A stretch of 54,725 nt of DNA, taken from NCBI GenBank assembly GCA_017435745.1, contig JAFSEN010000040.1, positions 1-54,725 of the forward strand, read 5' to 3'. The DNA is from Oscillospiraceae bacterium (GTDB taxonomy: Bacteria; Bacillota; Clostridia; Oscillospirales; Ruminococcaceae). Positions 1 through 7,601 of the stretch are shown piece by piece (positions within the stretch are counted from its first letter, which is position 1; every line of letters begins with the position of its first letter). A program made the position numbers and the translations under genes. A model generated the notes under the pieces. That model saw only the letters and a program-made list of their open reading frames with translations. It did no database searches and was not told the origin of the DNA.

Positions 1-235
1 GTTTTTTTATATAAAAGCAACCCCATTTCTTTTGTAACCAAAAGAAACCGGGTTGTGCCTGAAAAGAAAAGTTTGCACACCCCTGCCGTCGCTCCCGCGA
101 CAGCTGTCCCCTTTTTAGGGGACAAAAAGCACCACCGGAAAAATGGCAGTTCCGAATTTAAACCGCCGTCGCCGTCTTCGAAGGCGACAACGGTTTTCTG
201 TTTACATCGGCGGCTCGGTTATTATTTGAAAAATA
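1..235. repeat. Non-coding stretch with three successive inverted repeats
   Basis: No convincing gene here. Three inverted repeats follow each other: 18-55 (CAACCC..TTTCTTTT paired with AAAAGAAA..GGGTTG, loop GTAACC), 89-123 (TCGC/GCGA, then GTCCCC/GGGGAC around TTTTTA) and 163-193 (GTCGCC/GGCGAC). The middle part, with small adjacent hairpins and a GGGG-type stem, resembles the interspersed intergenic repeats common in clostridial genomes. An open frame across 55-339 overlaps the 3' end of the next gene and has low-complexity content, so I do not call it. Confidence 0.4.
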
Positions 236-271
236 CAAAAAGAAAAGGAGTACTTCTTTACGAAGTACTCC
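235..271 (-). terminator. Terminator of the Ppx/GppA gene
   Basis: A perfect 10-bp stem GGAGTACTTC (247-256) / GAAGTACTCC (262-271) with a five-base loop. Read on the minus strand it is followed by TTTTCTTTTT, a typical intrinsic terminator, about 20 bases past the stop codon at 292. Confidence 0.8.
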
Positions 272-291
272 CAAATGCGGAGTTTTTTTAT

Positions 292-1221
292 TTATATGCT
301 TCCAAGGATAAGATCGAGAAGGCTCGGTTCCGGTTTTGAATCGTCGTTAAGAATAGATTCCATAAAACCTTCGCGCACCCCAACGGAATAAATTTTCATT
401 CCGCTACAGCCGGATTTTTCCATAACTCCGGAAAGAACTGCCAGCCCGGGAACAAGGGTTCGGATCCGTTTCGGCGCAATATCCGCGATAAGTTCTTTTG
501 CCTCTTCCGGAGCTTCTGCAAGAAGCTTCAGCATTATGTTAACATTGGAAAGAGAAAGTTCGTCGCCTTTTTCAATGGCGGTATTATAGAGCTTTTTAAT
601 GGCTTTTGCGGTGCCTCCCATTGCAAAAAGCGTTCCGCCAACTTTGCCAAAGCCGGTTTCGGAAAGCGATTCTGCAACGCAGCTCTTGATATTGGAAATT
701 TCCTCCATTGTAGGAATATCTCCTTTAACAAAACGCTTTGCTGTGCGGCTGCTTCCAAGGGGATAGCTTGCGCTTTTTTTCGGTCCGTTTTCGTCAAAAT
801 CGAAAACCTGGAGAGAACCTCCGCCGAGATCGCATCCGATTCCGGAAGGAACGTCCACAACGCTTTTGAGCGCGAGATAATCATATTCCGCTTCCTCGTC
901 GCCGGAAATCATTCTTATCACCATTCCTGTGCGGAATTCAACCTGTTCAAGAACGTCCGATGCATTATCAATATACCGCAAAGAGGCAGTTGAAAAACAT
1001 TCGACCCTGTCGCAGCGGAAATGTCTGCAGGCCTGCTGGTGTTCTTCAATAGCCTGGATTATATGTTCGATTCCGTCCTGGGAAAGGGAAGTTCCGACGG
1101 TGTTTTCAACAATTCTGGAATATATCGCAAAATCGTAAATACTGCGGTATTCTCTGTCCTCAGTTTCAAAAATATCAAGGCGGAGAGTGTTTGTTCCAAA
1201 GTCAATAATGCCGATCCTCAT
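292..1221 (-). CDS. Ppx/GppA family exopolyphosphatase-like protein
   Basis: A 309-residue protein of the ASKHA fold. The N-terminus MRIGIIDFGTNTLRL is the phosphate-1 motif of Ppx/GppA phosphatases, and DLGGGSLQ near residue 132 is the glycine-rich second nucleotide/phosphate motif. Family members hydrolyse polyphosphate or guanosine pentaphosphate. At about 300 residues this is the short form lacking the C-terminal HD-like domain of E. coli GppA, so the substrate cannot be chosen from sequence. The ATG at 1221 has a GGAGG site just upstream on the minus strand. It is monocistronic and divergent from trxB; the 131-bp gap holds both promoters. Confidence 0.85.
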   Translation of the reverse strand: MRIGIIDFGTNTLRLDIFETEDREYRSIYDFAIYSRIVENTVGTSLSQDGIEHIIQAIEEHQQACRHFRCDRVECFSTASLRYIDNASDVLEQVEFRTGMVIRMISGDEEAEYDYLALKSVVDVPSGIGCDLGGGSLQVFDFDENGPKKSASYPLGSSRTAKRFVKGDIPTMEEISNIKSCVAESLSETGFGKVGGTLFAMGGTAKAIKKLYNTAIEKGDELSLSNVNIMLKLLAEAPEEAKELIADIAPKRIRTLVPGLAVLSGVMEKSGCSGMKIYSVGVREGFMESILNDDSKPEPSLLDLILGSI

Positions 1222-1254
1222 AAATTTTCCTCCGGAAATAACTTTGTTATAATT

Positions 1255-1283
1255 ATTTTACCATAAAAATGCTTTTCACTCAA
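1255..1283 (-). promoter_or_regulatory. Promoter of the Ppx/GppA gene
   Basis: On the minus strand TTGAGT (1283-1278) and TAAAAT (1260-1255) are 17 bases apart, about 35 bases before the ATG at 1221. It fits a sigma-A promoter. Confidence 0.55.
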
Positions 1284-1311
1284 ATAGAATATATTATTTC
1301 TTTGAAATTTG

Positions 1312-1320
1312 TGATATAAT
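1312..1320 (+). promoter_or_regulatory. Extended -10 promoter of trxB
   Basis: TGATATAAT at 1312-1320 is a perfect extended -10 element (TG-N-TATAAT), 32 bases before the trxB ATG. No good -35 hexamer lies at the usual distance, as is common with extended -10 promoters. Confidence 0.55.
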
Positions 1321-1352
1321 ACCTTTGTATCTTCAAAAAAAGGAGAAATAAT

Positions 1353-2264
1353 ATGAAAGATATAATTATAATCGGTGCCGGCACCGCCGGTTTGACTGCT
1401 GCAATATACGGACAGAGAGCGGGACTTTCCTGCACTGTTTTTGAAAAATATGCTCCGGGCGGCCAGATAGTCAATTCACCATCAATCGAAAACTATCCGG
1501 GAATGTTCGGAGTTTCCGGTTACGATTATTCCATGGCGCTTTTTGAACAGGCACAAAAGCTTGGGGCGGAAGTTCAGTTTGCTGAAGTTCAGAATGTCGA
1601 TTTTTCCGGAAAAGTAAAAAAAGTAATAACCTCCGCCGGCGATTTTGAGGCAAAAGCCATTATTATCGCAAACGGCGCCGCAAGAAGAAAAATCGGATGC
1701 AAAGGCGAAGATTCCTTCGAGGGCAGGGGAGTTTCCTATTGCGCAACCTGCGACGGAGCGTTTTTCCGCGGAAAAACCGTTGCCGTTGTCGGCGGCGGCG
1801 AAAGCGCTTTTGAAGAAACGGAATATCTTTCCGAGATATGCGACAAGGTTTATCTTATCCACAGAAGAGACGTTTTCAATGCCGCAAAAACCGCCGTTGA
1901 TTCGGTGCTCAAAAAGAAAAACGTAACGGTGCTCACAAATTCCGTGATTGAAGAAATAAAAGGCGAAAATGCCGTTTCTTCAATTGTTCTTAAAAACAGA
2001 GCAAACGGAAGCACCGCCGAAATTCCTCTTTTCGCCGTTTTTATTGCAATCGGACTTGTTCCGGAAAACAAACTTTTTAGCGGCGTGCTCAAACTTGACG
2101 ATTACGGTTATATCGATTCCGGCGAAGATTGCCTTACGGATTGCAAAGGGGTTTTTGCAGCCGGCGACACCCGAAAAAAACAGCTTCGCCAGCTTGTAAC
2201 TGCCGCTTCCGACGGAGCTGCAGCGGCAACAGCGGCGGCAAATTATATCAGAAAAAACTTTTGA
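1353..2264 (+). CDS. trxB: Thioredoxin reductase
   Basis: A 303-residue cytoplasmic flavoenzyme that passes electrons from NAD(P)H to thioredoxin. FAD binding: GAGTAGLTAA at residues 8-17. Redox-active disulfide: CATC at about 130-133, followed by DG as in the low-molecular-weight TrxR family. NAD(P)H-binding domain: GGGESAFEE at about 148, then HRR. A second FAD motif, AAGDT, lies near the C-terminus. Length and domain order are normal. AAAGGAG precedes the ATG by seven bases. It heads a four-gene run (trxB, nadE, HD, ASCH) with gaps of 12-20 bases ending at the terminator near 4100. Confidence 0.93.
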   Translation: MKDIIIIGAGTAGLTAAIYGQRAGLSCTVFEKYAPGGQIVNSPSIENYPGMFGVSGYDYSMALFEQAQKLGAEVQFAEVQNVDFSGKVKKVITSAGDFEAKAIIIANGAARRKIGCKGEDSFEGRGVSYCATCDGAFFRGKTVAVVGGGESAFEETEYLSEICDKVYLIHRRDVFNAAKTAVDSVLKKKNVTVLTNSVIEEIKGENAVSSIVLKNRANGSTAEIPLFAVFIAIGLVPENKLFSGVLKLDDYGYIDSGEDCLTDCKGVFAAGDTRKKQLRQLVTAASDGAAAATAAANYIRKNF

Positions 2265-2282
2265 TTTCAAGAGGTGCTCATA

Positions 2283-3005
2283 ATGCGTGATTACAAACTC
2301 GAAACCGAAAAAAGAGTTGCTTTCATTAAAGAAAAAATGGCCGAAGCGCATGCAAGCGGCCTTATCTTCGGAAACAGCGGAGGAAAAGACAGCGCTCTTG
2401 TGGGAATTCTGTGCTCAATGGCAACGGACAACGTGCTCGCGGTTGCAATGCCCTGCCATTCAAAACGCAATTACGGCGAGGATATGGATGATGCGGTTGC
2501 TCTTGCAAAATCTTTCGGAATCCCGATGATCACCGTTGACCTTACCGAAACAAGAACCGTGCTCACCGATTCCATCGGTGAGGAACTTTCAAAAGCGGCT
2601 CTTTCCAATATTGCCCCGCGTCTTCGCATGACAACTCTTTATGCTCTCGGCCAAAGCCGCAACATGCTCGTTGTGGGAACCGGGAACAGAAGCGAACGCT
2701 ATATGGGTTATTTCACAAAGTTCGGTGACGGCGGTTTTGATCTTAACCCAATTGCAGACCTTACCGCAACGGAAATTTTTGAGTTTTTGCGCTATCTTAA
2801 TGCGCCGCTTAATATAATTACAAAAGCGCCTTCCGCCGGCCTTTTTGAAGGCCAGACAGACGAGCAGGAAATGGGCGTAACTTATAAAGCAATCGACGAA
2901 TATATCACCACCGGAAAAACGGATCCGGAATCCAAAGCGATTATTGACCGTTACCACAGAGTTTCGGAACACAAACGCAGAATGCCCGCCGTTTACGGCG
3001 AATAA
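2283..3005 (+). CDS. nadE: Ammonia-dependent NAD+ synthetase
   Basis: A 240-residue N-type ATP pyrophosphatase that amidates nicotinic acid adenine dinucleotide to NAD+ in the last step of NAD synthesis. SGGKDS near residue 31 is the PP-loop; GTGNRSE and a GDGGFDLNPIADL segment are NadE signatures, as is the C-terminal APSAG..GQTDE region. There is no glutaminase (nitrilase) domain, so ammonia is the expected nitrogen donor. I chose the ATG at 2283, preceded by AGAGGTG, rather than the in-frame GTG at 2274 that is itself part of that ribosome site. It follows trxB by 18 bases. Confidence 0.92.
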   Translation: MRDYKLETEKRVAFIKEKMAEAHASGLIFGNSGGKDSALVGILCSMATDNVLAVAMPCHSKRNYGEDMDDAVALAKSFGIPMITVDLTETRTVLTDSIGEELSKAALSNIAPRLRMTTLYALGQSRNMLVVGTGNRSERYMGYFTKFGDGGFDLNPIADLTATEIFEFLRYLNAPLNIITKAPSAGLFEGQTDEQEMGVTYKAIDEYITTGKTDPESKAIIDRYHRVSEHKRRMPAVYGE

Positions 3006-3017
3006 TTTGGAGGAACT

Positions 3018-3599
3018 ATGGGAGCAAAACAGGAATTTATTGAGATTTTTCAGGAAAACGTAAAACGTCCCGGTTCGGAAAAGCTTCTTGAATGGCTTTG
3101 CCAAAGCGATTTTTTTATTGCGCCTGCTTCAACGAAATATCATTCCGCCTTTGAAGGCGGGCTTGTTCAGCACAGCCTTAACGTTTATAAACTGCTCAAA
3201 AAGCGCTGCGCGGAATATGGAATCACCGACGGTGAAAGCATTGCTATCTGCGGGCTTCTTCATGATATCTGCAAAGCTAATTTTTACACAATAAGCTACC
3301 GCAACGCGAAAAACGAACGCGGCCAATGGGAAAAAGTTCCCTATTACACCGTTGACGATCAATTTCCCTTCGGCCACGGCGAAAAATCCGTTTTTGTTGT
3401 GGAACGCTTTATGCGTCTTCGTGAAAACGAAGCAATTGCAATTCGCTGGCACATGGGCGGTTTTGATGAAGCGGCAAAATCCGGCGGTTTCAGCATAAGC
3501 CATGCCTATGAAAAATATCCTCTTGCGGTTCTCCTTCACATGGCGGATCTCGAAGCTACTTATCTTTCCGAACAAGGTCCTGCGGAAAGCATTATCTGA
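3018..3599 (+). CDS. HD-domain phosphohydrolase
   Basis: A 193-residue HD-superfamily protein. The metal ligands are visible as His in YHSAFEGGLVQHS (residues 41-53), the HD pair in LLHDICK and a downstream RWHMGG. It resembles the HD hydrolases related to the YhaM-type 3'-5' exoribonuclease, but without the OB domain of YhaM, so the substrate (nucleotide or RNA end) is open. GGAGG lies seven bases before the ATG. It sits between nadE and the ASCH gene in one transcription unit, which hints at nucleotide or RNA metabolism but proves nothing. Confidence 0.8.
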   Translation: MGAKQEFIEIFQENVKRPGSEKLLEWLCQSDFFIAPASTKYHSAFEGGLVQHSLNVYKLLKKRCAEYGITDGESIAICGLLHDICKANFYTISYRNAKNERGQWEKVPYYTVDDQFPFGHGEKSVFVVERFMRLRENEAIAIRWHMGGFDEAAKSGGFSISHAYEKYPLAVLLHMADLEATYLSEQGPAESII

Positions 3600-3619
3600 T
3601 AACATAAGGAAGTGAAATA

Positions 3620-4087
3620 ATGAACCAGGTACTTTCTCCGGAAGATTTTTGGGAAGCTTTTTGCGACCACAACGCAGACCTTAACAAAGACGAACTTTAT
3701 TACGACGTCTGGCAATTTCTTGACGGAGCAAGAGGCTGCGACCGTCTTGCTTCCCTTTGCCTTGCGGGAATAAAAACCGCGACCTCAAGCCTTTACGAAA
3801 CTTTTGAACTTGACGAAATGAAAATTCCGGAAGAGGGGGATTATTCCATAATCCTCGACAGCGACGAAGTTCCGCTTTTCATCATCAAAGACACCAAAGT
3901 TGAAATAAAAAAATTCAGCGAGGTAGATGAAGAATTTGCCGAAAAAGAAGGCGAAGGCGACCAAAGCGTTGAAAGCTGGCGAAAGATCCACCAAAAAGAA
4001 TTTGCAAAAAAAGCGGGGGAATACGGAATCGAATTTAACGACGATACCCTTATCCTCTGCGAAGAATTCGAAGTTGTTTTCCAATAA
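3620..4087 (+). CDS. ASCH-domain protein
   Basis: A 155-residue ASCH (PUA-like beta-barrel) protein. The motif GIKTATSS at about residues 50-57 and the pattern GDYSIILDSDEVPLFIIK are typical of this family, whose members are RNA-binding or, in some cases, amidohydrolases acting on modified cytidines. The C-terminal LILCEEFEVVF strand is also usual. It ends the trxB operon; the stop codon is five bases before a strong terminator. The exact activity is unknown. Confidence 0.75.
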   Translation: MNQVLSPEDFWEAFCDHNADLNKDELYYDVWQFLDGARGCDRLASLCLAGIKTATSSLYETFELDEMKIPEEGDYSIILDSDEVPLFIIKDTKVEIKKFSEVDEEFAEKEGEGDQSVESWRKIHQKEFAKKAGEYGIEFNDDTLILCEEFEVVFQ

Positions 4088-4091
4088 AACA

Positions 4092-4127
4092 AAAAAAGGC
4101 GGCAGTTGCCGCCTTTTATTTTTTTTA
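4092..4127 (+). terminator. Terminator of the trxB-ASCH operon
   Basis: The stem GGCGGCA (4098-4104) / TGCCGCC (4107-4113) has flanking A and T runs; a T-rich run 4114-4126 follows. It serves the plus-strand operon ending at 4087. Confidence 0.85.
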
Positions 4128-4176
4128 GCTTTCCTCTTGATGGAAAGTTGGCAAAACCAAAAGTTTATCGCAAGAC

Positions 4177-4273
4177 AAAAAAACGGCGGGTCTTTCGACT
4201 CGCCGTGATTTCAGCTGTTAGAATTGCTCGGAAACTAACATCTTTTGCTCTTTTTTGCTCTGGTTATATAATA
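4177..4273 (-). ncRNA. Candidate short transcript with its own promoter and terminator
   Basis: On the minus strand TATTAT (4273-4268) is a plausible -10 box. It is preceded by tandem copies of CATCACAAAC. About 84 bases later comes a terminator: stem ACGGCGAGTC (4206-4197) / GACCCGCCGT (4192-4183), loop GAAA, then seven T. In between are a GTTAG/CTAAC mini-stem and an ORF of only seven codons (4241-4218, MLVSEQF). No clear ribosome site precedes it. It may be a small RNA or a free-standing leader; it matches no family I recognise. Confidence 0.35.
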
Positions 4274-4371
4274 CCTGTGGTTTGTGATGAGTTTGTGATG
4301 ATGTTTTTTCACTTTGGTTACAATGTGAAACCAGTTTGGTTAAACTTTTCGAAAAAGATGTTACAAAAACG

Positions 4372-4410
4372 AAAAAAATCCCGTATTGCGGCGCAATACG
4401 GGATTTTTTA
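4372..4410 (-). terminator. Terminator of the epimerase gene
   Basis: A palindrome with stem ATCCCGTATTGC / GCAATACGGGAT flanked by A and T runs. It lies just past the stop codon of the minus-strand epimerase gene (4420) and could act in both directions. Confidence 0.8.
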
Positions 4411-4419
4411 TGATCTGAA

Positions 4420-5427
4420 TCAGATTTTTTGTTCTTTTTTAAGCCATGCAACTTCGTCTTTAACAGTTTCCGCGCAGGGACGGGTGGTGTAGCCGAGTTC
4501 CTCTTTTGCTTTGGAATAATCAAAAGTGTTGTTCCTTGCAAGGTTATAAACGGAGAAAGTTGTCATAAGAGGTTTTTTGCCGCTTTTCTTTGCGCTGCTT
4601 TCCGCAAGTTTTGCAACGGTGTTTGCAAGCCAGATGGGAAGGAACATTTTGATAGGTTTGCATCCGCTTTCAGCGACAATAAGTCTGCAAAATTCTTTAA
4701 AAGTAATCTCTGCGTTTGCAAGAATATAGCATTCGCCGTCGCGTCCTTTTTCGGCGGCAAGAACAGTTCCGTTTGCAAGGTCGCGAACGTCGGAAAGGTT
4801 GAAGGAACCGTCGATTCCGGCGGGCATTTCGCCTTTGATGATTTTTATAAGCGTTCCGGTGGTTTCGCTTATGGAAAAGTCCTCCGGACCGAGGATTCCG
4901 CTGGGATGAACCACGCAGGCATGAAGTCCGCGTTCCCTGCACGCATCAAGAACATGCTGGGTTGCTTCGGCCTTGGTCTGGCTGTAACAGTCGATAAGTT
5001 TTTCCGGGTGGAATTGGGTAACTTCTTTAATCGGTGTGCCTTTGGGAAGTTCCGGAATTGCGCCGGTGGAGCTGCAGTAAACAAGTTTTTTACATTCCGG
5101 ATGCGCAAGAACTGCGTCGATAATGTTGTCGGTTCCGCCTACGTTTACGTCAACGACTTTTTGGTTGAATTCCGGATCAACGGTTACAATACTTGCGATA
5201 TGGAGGCAGATTGTTTCGGTATCTTCCGGAACTTTGAAGAATTTTTCAACGGATTCCTTGTCGCAAAGGTCGCCGTAAATAATTTCGATTTCTTCGGGAA
5301 GATATTTTGCCGCCGGGTCGCCCGGAAGGACAAAACCTCTTACTTTTTCTCCTTTTGCAACAAGCTGTCGGCAGATGGTGCTTCCAAGAAAACCTGCGGC
5401 GCCGGTTACAAGATAAATTTTTTCCAT
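4420..5427 (-). CDS. NAD-dependent epimerase/dehydratase (extended SDR)
   Basis: A 335-residue extended short-chain dehydrogenase/reductase. TGAAGFLGSTIC at residues 8-19 is the Rossmann GxxGxxG motif; CSSTGA gives the catalytic Ser and YSQTK (near 148-152) the Tyr-Lys pair. The closest subfamilies by appearance are dihydroflavonol-reductase or 3-beta-hydroxysteroid-dehydrogenase-like SDRs rather than UDP-sugar epimerases, but the substrate is undetermined. AAGGAG lies ahead of the ATG on the minus strand. It is monocistronic, with its own terminator, and divergent from the phospho-signalling cluster. Confidence 0.8.
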   Translation of the reverse strand: MEKIYLVTGAAGFLGSTICRQLVAKGEKVRGFVLPGDPAAKYLPEEIEIIYGDLCDKESVEKFFKVPEDTETICLHIASIVTVDPEFNQKVVDVNVGGTDNIIDAVLAHPECKKLVYCSSTGAIPELPKGTPIKEVTQFHPEKLIDCYSQTKAEATQHVLDACRERGLHACVVHPSGILGPEDFSISETTGTLIKIIKGEMPAGIDGSFNLSDVRDLANGTVLAAEKGRDGECYILANAEITFKEFCRLIVAESGCKPIKMFLPIWLANTVAKLAESSAKKSGKKPLMTTFSVYNLARNNTFDYSKAKEELGYTTRPCAETVKDEVAWLKKEQKI

Positions 5428-5465
5428 AAAATTGTCTCCTTAAAAATTGACATACAAAAATAACC

Positions 5466-5489
5466 CAACAAAAGACCGAAGTTTTGTTG
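5466..5489. promoter_or_regulatory. Inverted repeat in the divergent intergenic region
   Basis: CAACAAAA (5466-5473) and TTTTGTTG (5482-5489) form a dyad with an eight-base spacer, between the epimerase start and the signalling-cluster promoter. It may be an operator or a leader hairpin of the epimerase transcript; function is unassigned. Confidence 0.3.
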
Positions 5490-5616
5490 TGTTAATCAAA
5501 TCACAATACATGGGATAAATCAATCAACAGATTTTGAAAAAATGTTGGAATATTGAAAAAGCTGAATAAATTTTTTTACTTTTTATCGAAAAAATTAAGG
5601 TAGTTTTTATAATAGA

Positions 5617-5645
5617 TTGATTTTAATTAGGTAAAGTGCTATTAT
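5617..5645 (+). promoter_or_regulatory. Promoter of the phospho-signalling cluster
   Basis: TTGATT (5617-5622), 17-base spacer, TATTAT (5640-5645), with TG one base before the -10 (extended -10, TGCTATTAT). It lies 60 bases ahead of the first gene start at 5705. A second -10-like TATAAT at 5608-5613 has no matching -35. I see no strong promoter inside the cluster, so this may drive most of it. Confidence 0.55.
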
Positions 5646-5704
5646 TAAACTAATTATAAGGGGATTTCTGCAGTAAATTGTCAAAACAGGAGGAAACAGC
5701 GAAG

Positions 5705-7585
5705 ATGTTTTTTCAGCCAATGCTTTTTGAAAACAGAATATTGGGAACAGTTTTGTTTGCGCTTTGCGCTGCATCGGCAATCTATCTTGTGGTTTACGAA
5801 ATCATAAAATATGTTTCAAATAAAAAAAGAATGATTGAAGAGGAAGAAGCCCGCCATAAAGACGAGATTGGAATGGAATCGGTTCTTGGAACAAGAAGTT
5901 ACCAGCAGGACAGAGTAAACGGCTGCGTTTACGATTCCTCTTCCGGCGAATGTTTTTTCGGCGTTCTTTGCGACGGAATGGGCGGCCTTTCGGACGGAGA
6001 AAAAGCAAGCGAATATTGCAGCAAATCCGCGGTTGACTGGGTTTTGGAAAAAAAGCCGGATTGGAACAGTTTCCCCGGGCTTTTAAAAAACATGATAAAA
6101 AAACTCGATATGCAGGTTTCCGAATTTAAAAACGAAGCCGGTGAAAAAATCCATTCGGGTACGACAATGGTCGCTGCTGCCGTAAAGGAAAACAAGGTTT
6201 TTTGGTCAAGTATAGGCGACAGCAGAATTTATGTTTATGAAAACGAAAAAATCCGCCGGATAACCAGGGATCACAGCTATGAATTAAGGCTCCGCGAACT
6301 TCTTGCAAAGGGAAAAATCACCGAGGAAGAAATGGAAGCGGAACCGAGAAAAGATGCGCTTATAAGCTTTATCGGAATCGGCGGAACAGAACTTATCGAC
6401 GTTAATACGGAACCGCTTGTGCTTTCCGAAGGAAGTGTTGTCCTTCTTTGCAGCGACGGTGTAACAAAAATTCTTACCGACTATGATATTGAAAAAATAT
6501 TCAAATATAACAGCGGCTTTTCTTCGGAAGAACTTGCAAAGGAAATCTGTAAGATAACGACACAAAGAAGAATGCGCGGACAGGATAATACTTCCGCTGT
6601 TGTAATAAGAATCGGAAGAGGTGAAACAGAAATGGAAAAGGAAGAAAAAAAGAAAGCTATTATAAAAAACAGAATTATGTCTGCTGTTTCGATTTTTTCC
6701 GCAGCTTTGATTATTATTTCTGTTTTGCTTAATATAATCGGCATTTTCCCGATAATCGGCAGCGAAACCGAACCGGAGGAAAACGAGCAGACCGGCGAAC
6801 CCCAGATAATCGTTCATTCCGGAATGGAAGAAAGGGTTACCGGATATCCCTACGGAGTAATCGTTTACGGTGAGGACGGAAACGTTTATTTTTCCGTTGA
6901 GGAAAATGAAAACGCCGTAACCGCAGAAGAATGGCGCGGAAGACTTGTTGAAGACGTGATTGATGAACTTTCGGAATATGGAATCGCCGTTAAAGTTGAG
7001 GAAGTTTATTCCCCGGATCTTATGCCGGGAATGATAATTTCCCAATCCGTTGAAAAAGACGATAAAATTGCCGCGGACGGAACAATTGAATTTGTCGCGG
7101 TTACGGAAAATTCCACAAAAATGGACCTTAATGCGGAAGTTGAAAGCTTTATGGGAAGCATCGCGCATTACGCAGCAGAAGATTCGGACGGATATGTGGG
7201 AAAAAATGCCTTTGGCTGTATTTACGGCGCATATAAAATGAATTTGGTTCTTCCCCAGGAGGAAAAAGTTTTCCCCTATATCGTAAGCTATGAAACCGGA
7301 GAATCCGAAGGAATCGTTCTTTATGAAGAAAACGACGGAAACGCTGTTGCTCTTGTTGCCGCAAAAGCCTATGTTGAAGAAGACCCGATAATGCCCGATC
7401 TTGTGGGATATACAAAAGAAGAGGCAGAAGAAATCCTTTCGGATGCCGGAATTTTAAACAAGGTTATGTATGCGGTGGATGATTCCGAAGGAAGCGGAGT
7501 TGTAAAAACAAAACCGGAAGCCGGAAAAAGCATCGGAAAAGACTATATAATCTGGATCTATTATTCTCCGGAAGATATCGGCTGA
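5705..7585 (+). CDS. Membrane PP2C Ser/Thr phosphatase with PASTA-like ectodomain
   Basis: A 626-residue protein with two membrane helices, at about 11-35 and 320-345, and a PP2C catalytic domain between them (about 55-305). PP2C metal-site motifs: QQDR, CDGMGG, GDSRIY, CSDGVTK and GQDNTSA, so the enzyme should be active and Mn/Mg-dependent. The topology puts the phosphatase in the cytoplasm and the last ~280 residues outside. That part contains PASTA-like units: one around GRLVEDVIDELSEYGI and one at the C-terminus starting MPDLVGYTKEEAEEIL. PP2C partners of PASTA kinases are normally soluble, so this receptor-like layout is unusual. The ATG at 5705 has AGGAGG nine bases upstream; an in-frame TTG at 5678 lies before that site and is rejected. 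It is the first gene of the cluster. Confidence 0.88.
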   Translation: MFFQPMLFENRILGTVLFALCAASAIYLVVYEIIKYVSNKKRMIEEEEARHKDEIGMESVLGTRSYQQDRVNGCVYDSSSGECFFGVLCDGMGGLSDGEKASEYCSKSAVDWVLEKKPDWNSFPGLLKNMIKKLDMQVSEFKNEAGEKIHSGTTMVAAAVKENKVFWSSIGDSRIYVYENEKIRRITRDHSYELRLRELLAKGKITEEEMEAEPRKDALISFIGIGGTELIDVNTEPLVLSEGSVVLLCSDGVTKILTDYDIEKIFKYNSGFSSEELAKEICKITTQRRMRGQDNTSAVVIRIGRGETEMEKEEKKKAIIKNRIMSAVSIFSAALIIISVLLNIIGIFPIIGSETEPEENEQTGEPQIIVHSGMEERVTGYPYGVIVYGEDGNVYFSVEENENAVTAEEWRGRLVEDVIDELSEYGIAVKVEEVYSPDLMPGMIISQSVEKDDKIAADGTIEFVAVTENSTKMDLNAEVESFMGSIAHYAAEDSDGYVGKNAFGCIYGAYKMNLVLPQEEKVFPYIVSYETGESEGIVLYEENDGNAVALVAAKAYVEEDPIMPDLVGYTKEEAEEILSDAGILNKVMYAVDDSEGSGVVKTKPEAGKSIGKDYIIWIYYSPEDIG

Positions 7586-7601
7586 GGAAGGAAGCGGTTT
7601 T

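Noticed and set aside
55..339. A 94-codon open frame near the left edge
   Set aside because: It crosses three hairpins and the terminator of the neighbouring gene and has no recognisable domain; the repeats explain the sequence better.
4177..4273. The short minus-strand transcript as a tRNA, 6S or SRP RNA
   Set aside because: At about 84 bases it lacks cloverleaf pairing, the long 6S bulged helix and the SRP GNAR/Alu features.
4429..5463. A 344-codon open frame opposite the epimerase gene
   Set aside because: Antisense shadow with F/N/K-rich composition and no homology; the minus-strand SDR motifs and ribosome site decide the real strand.
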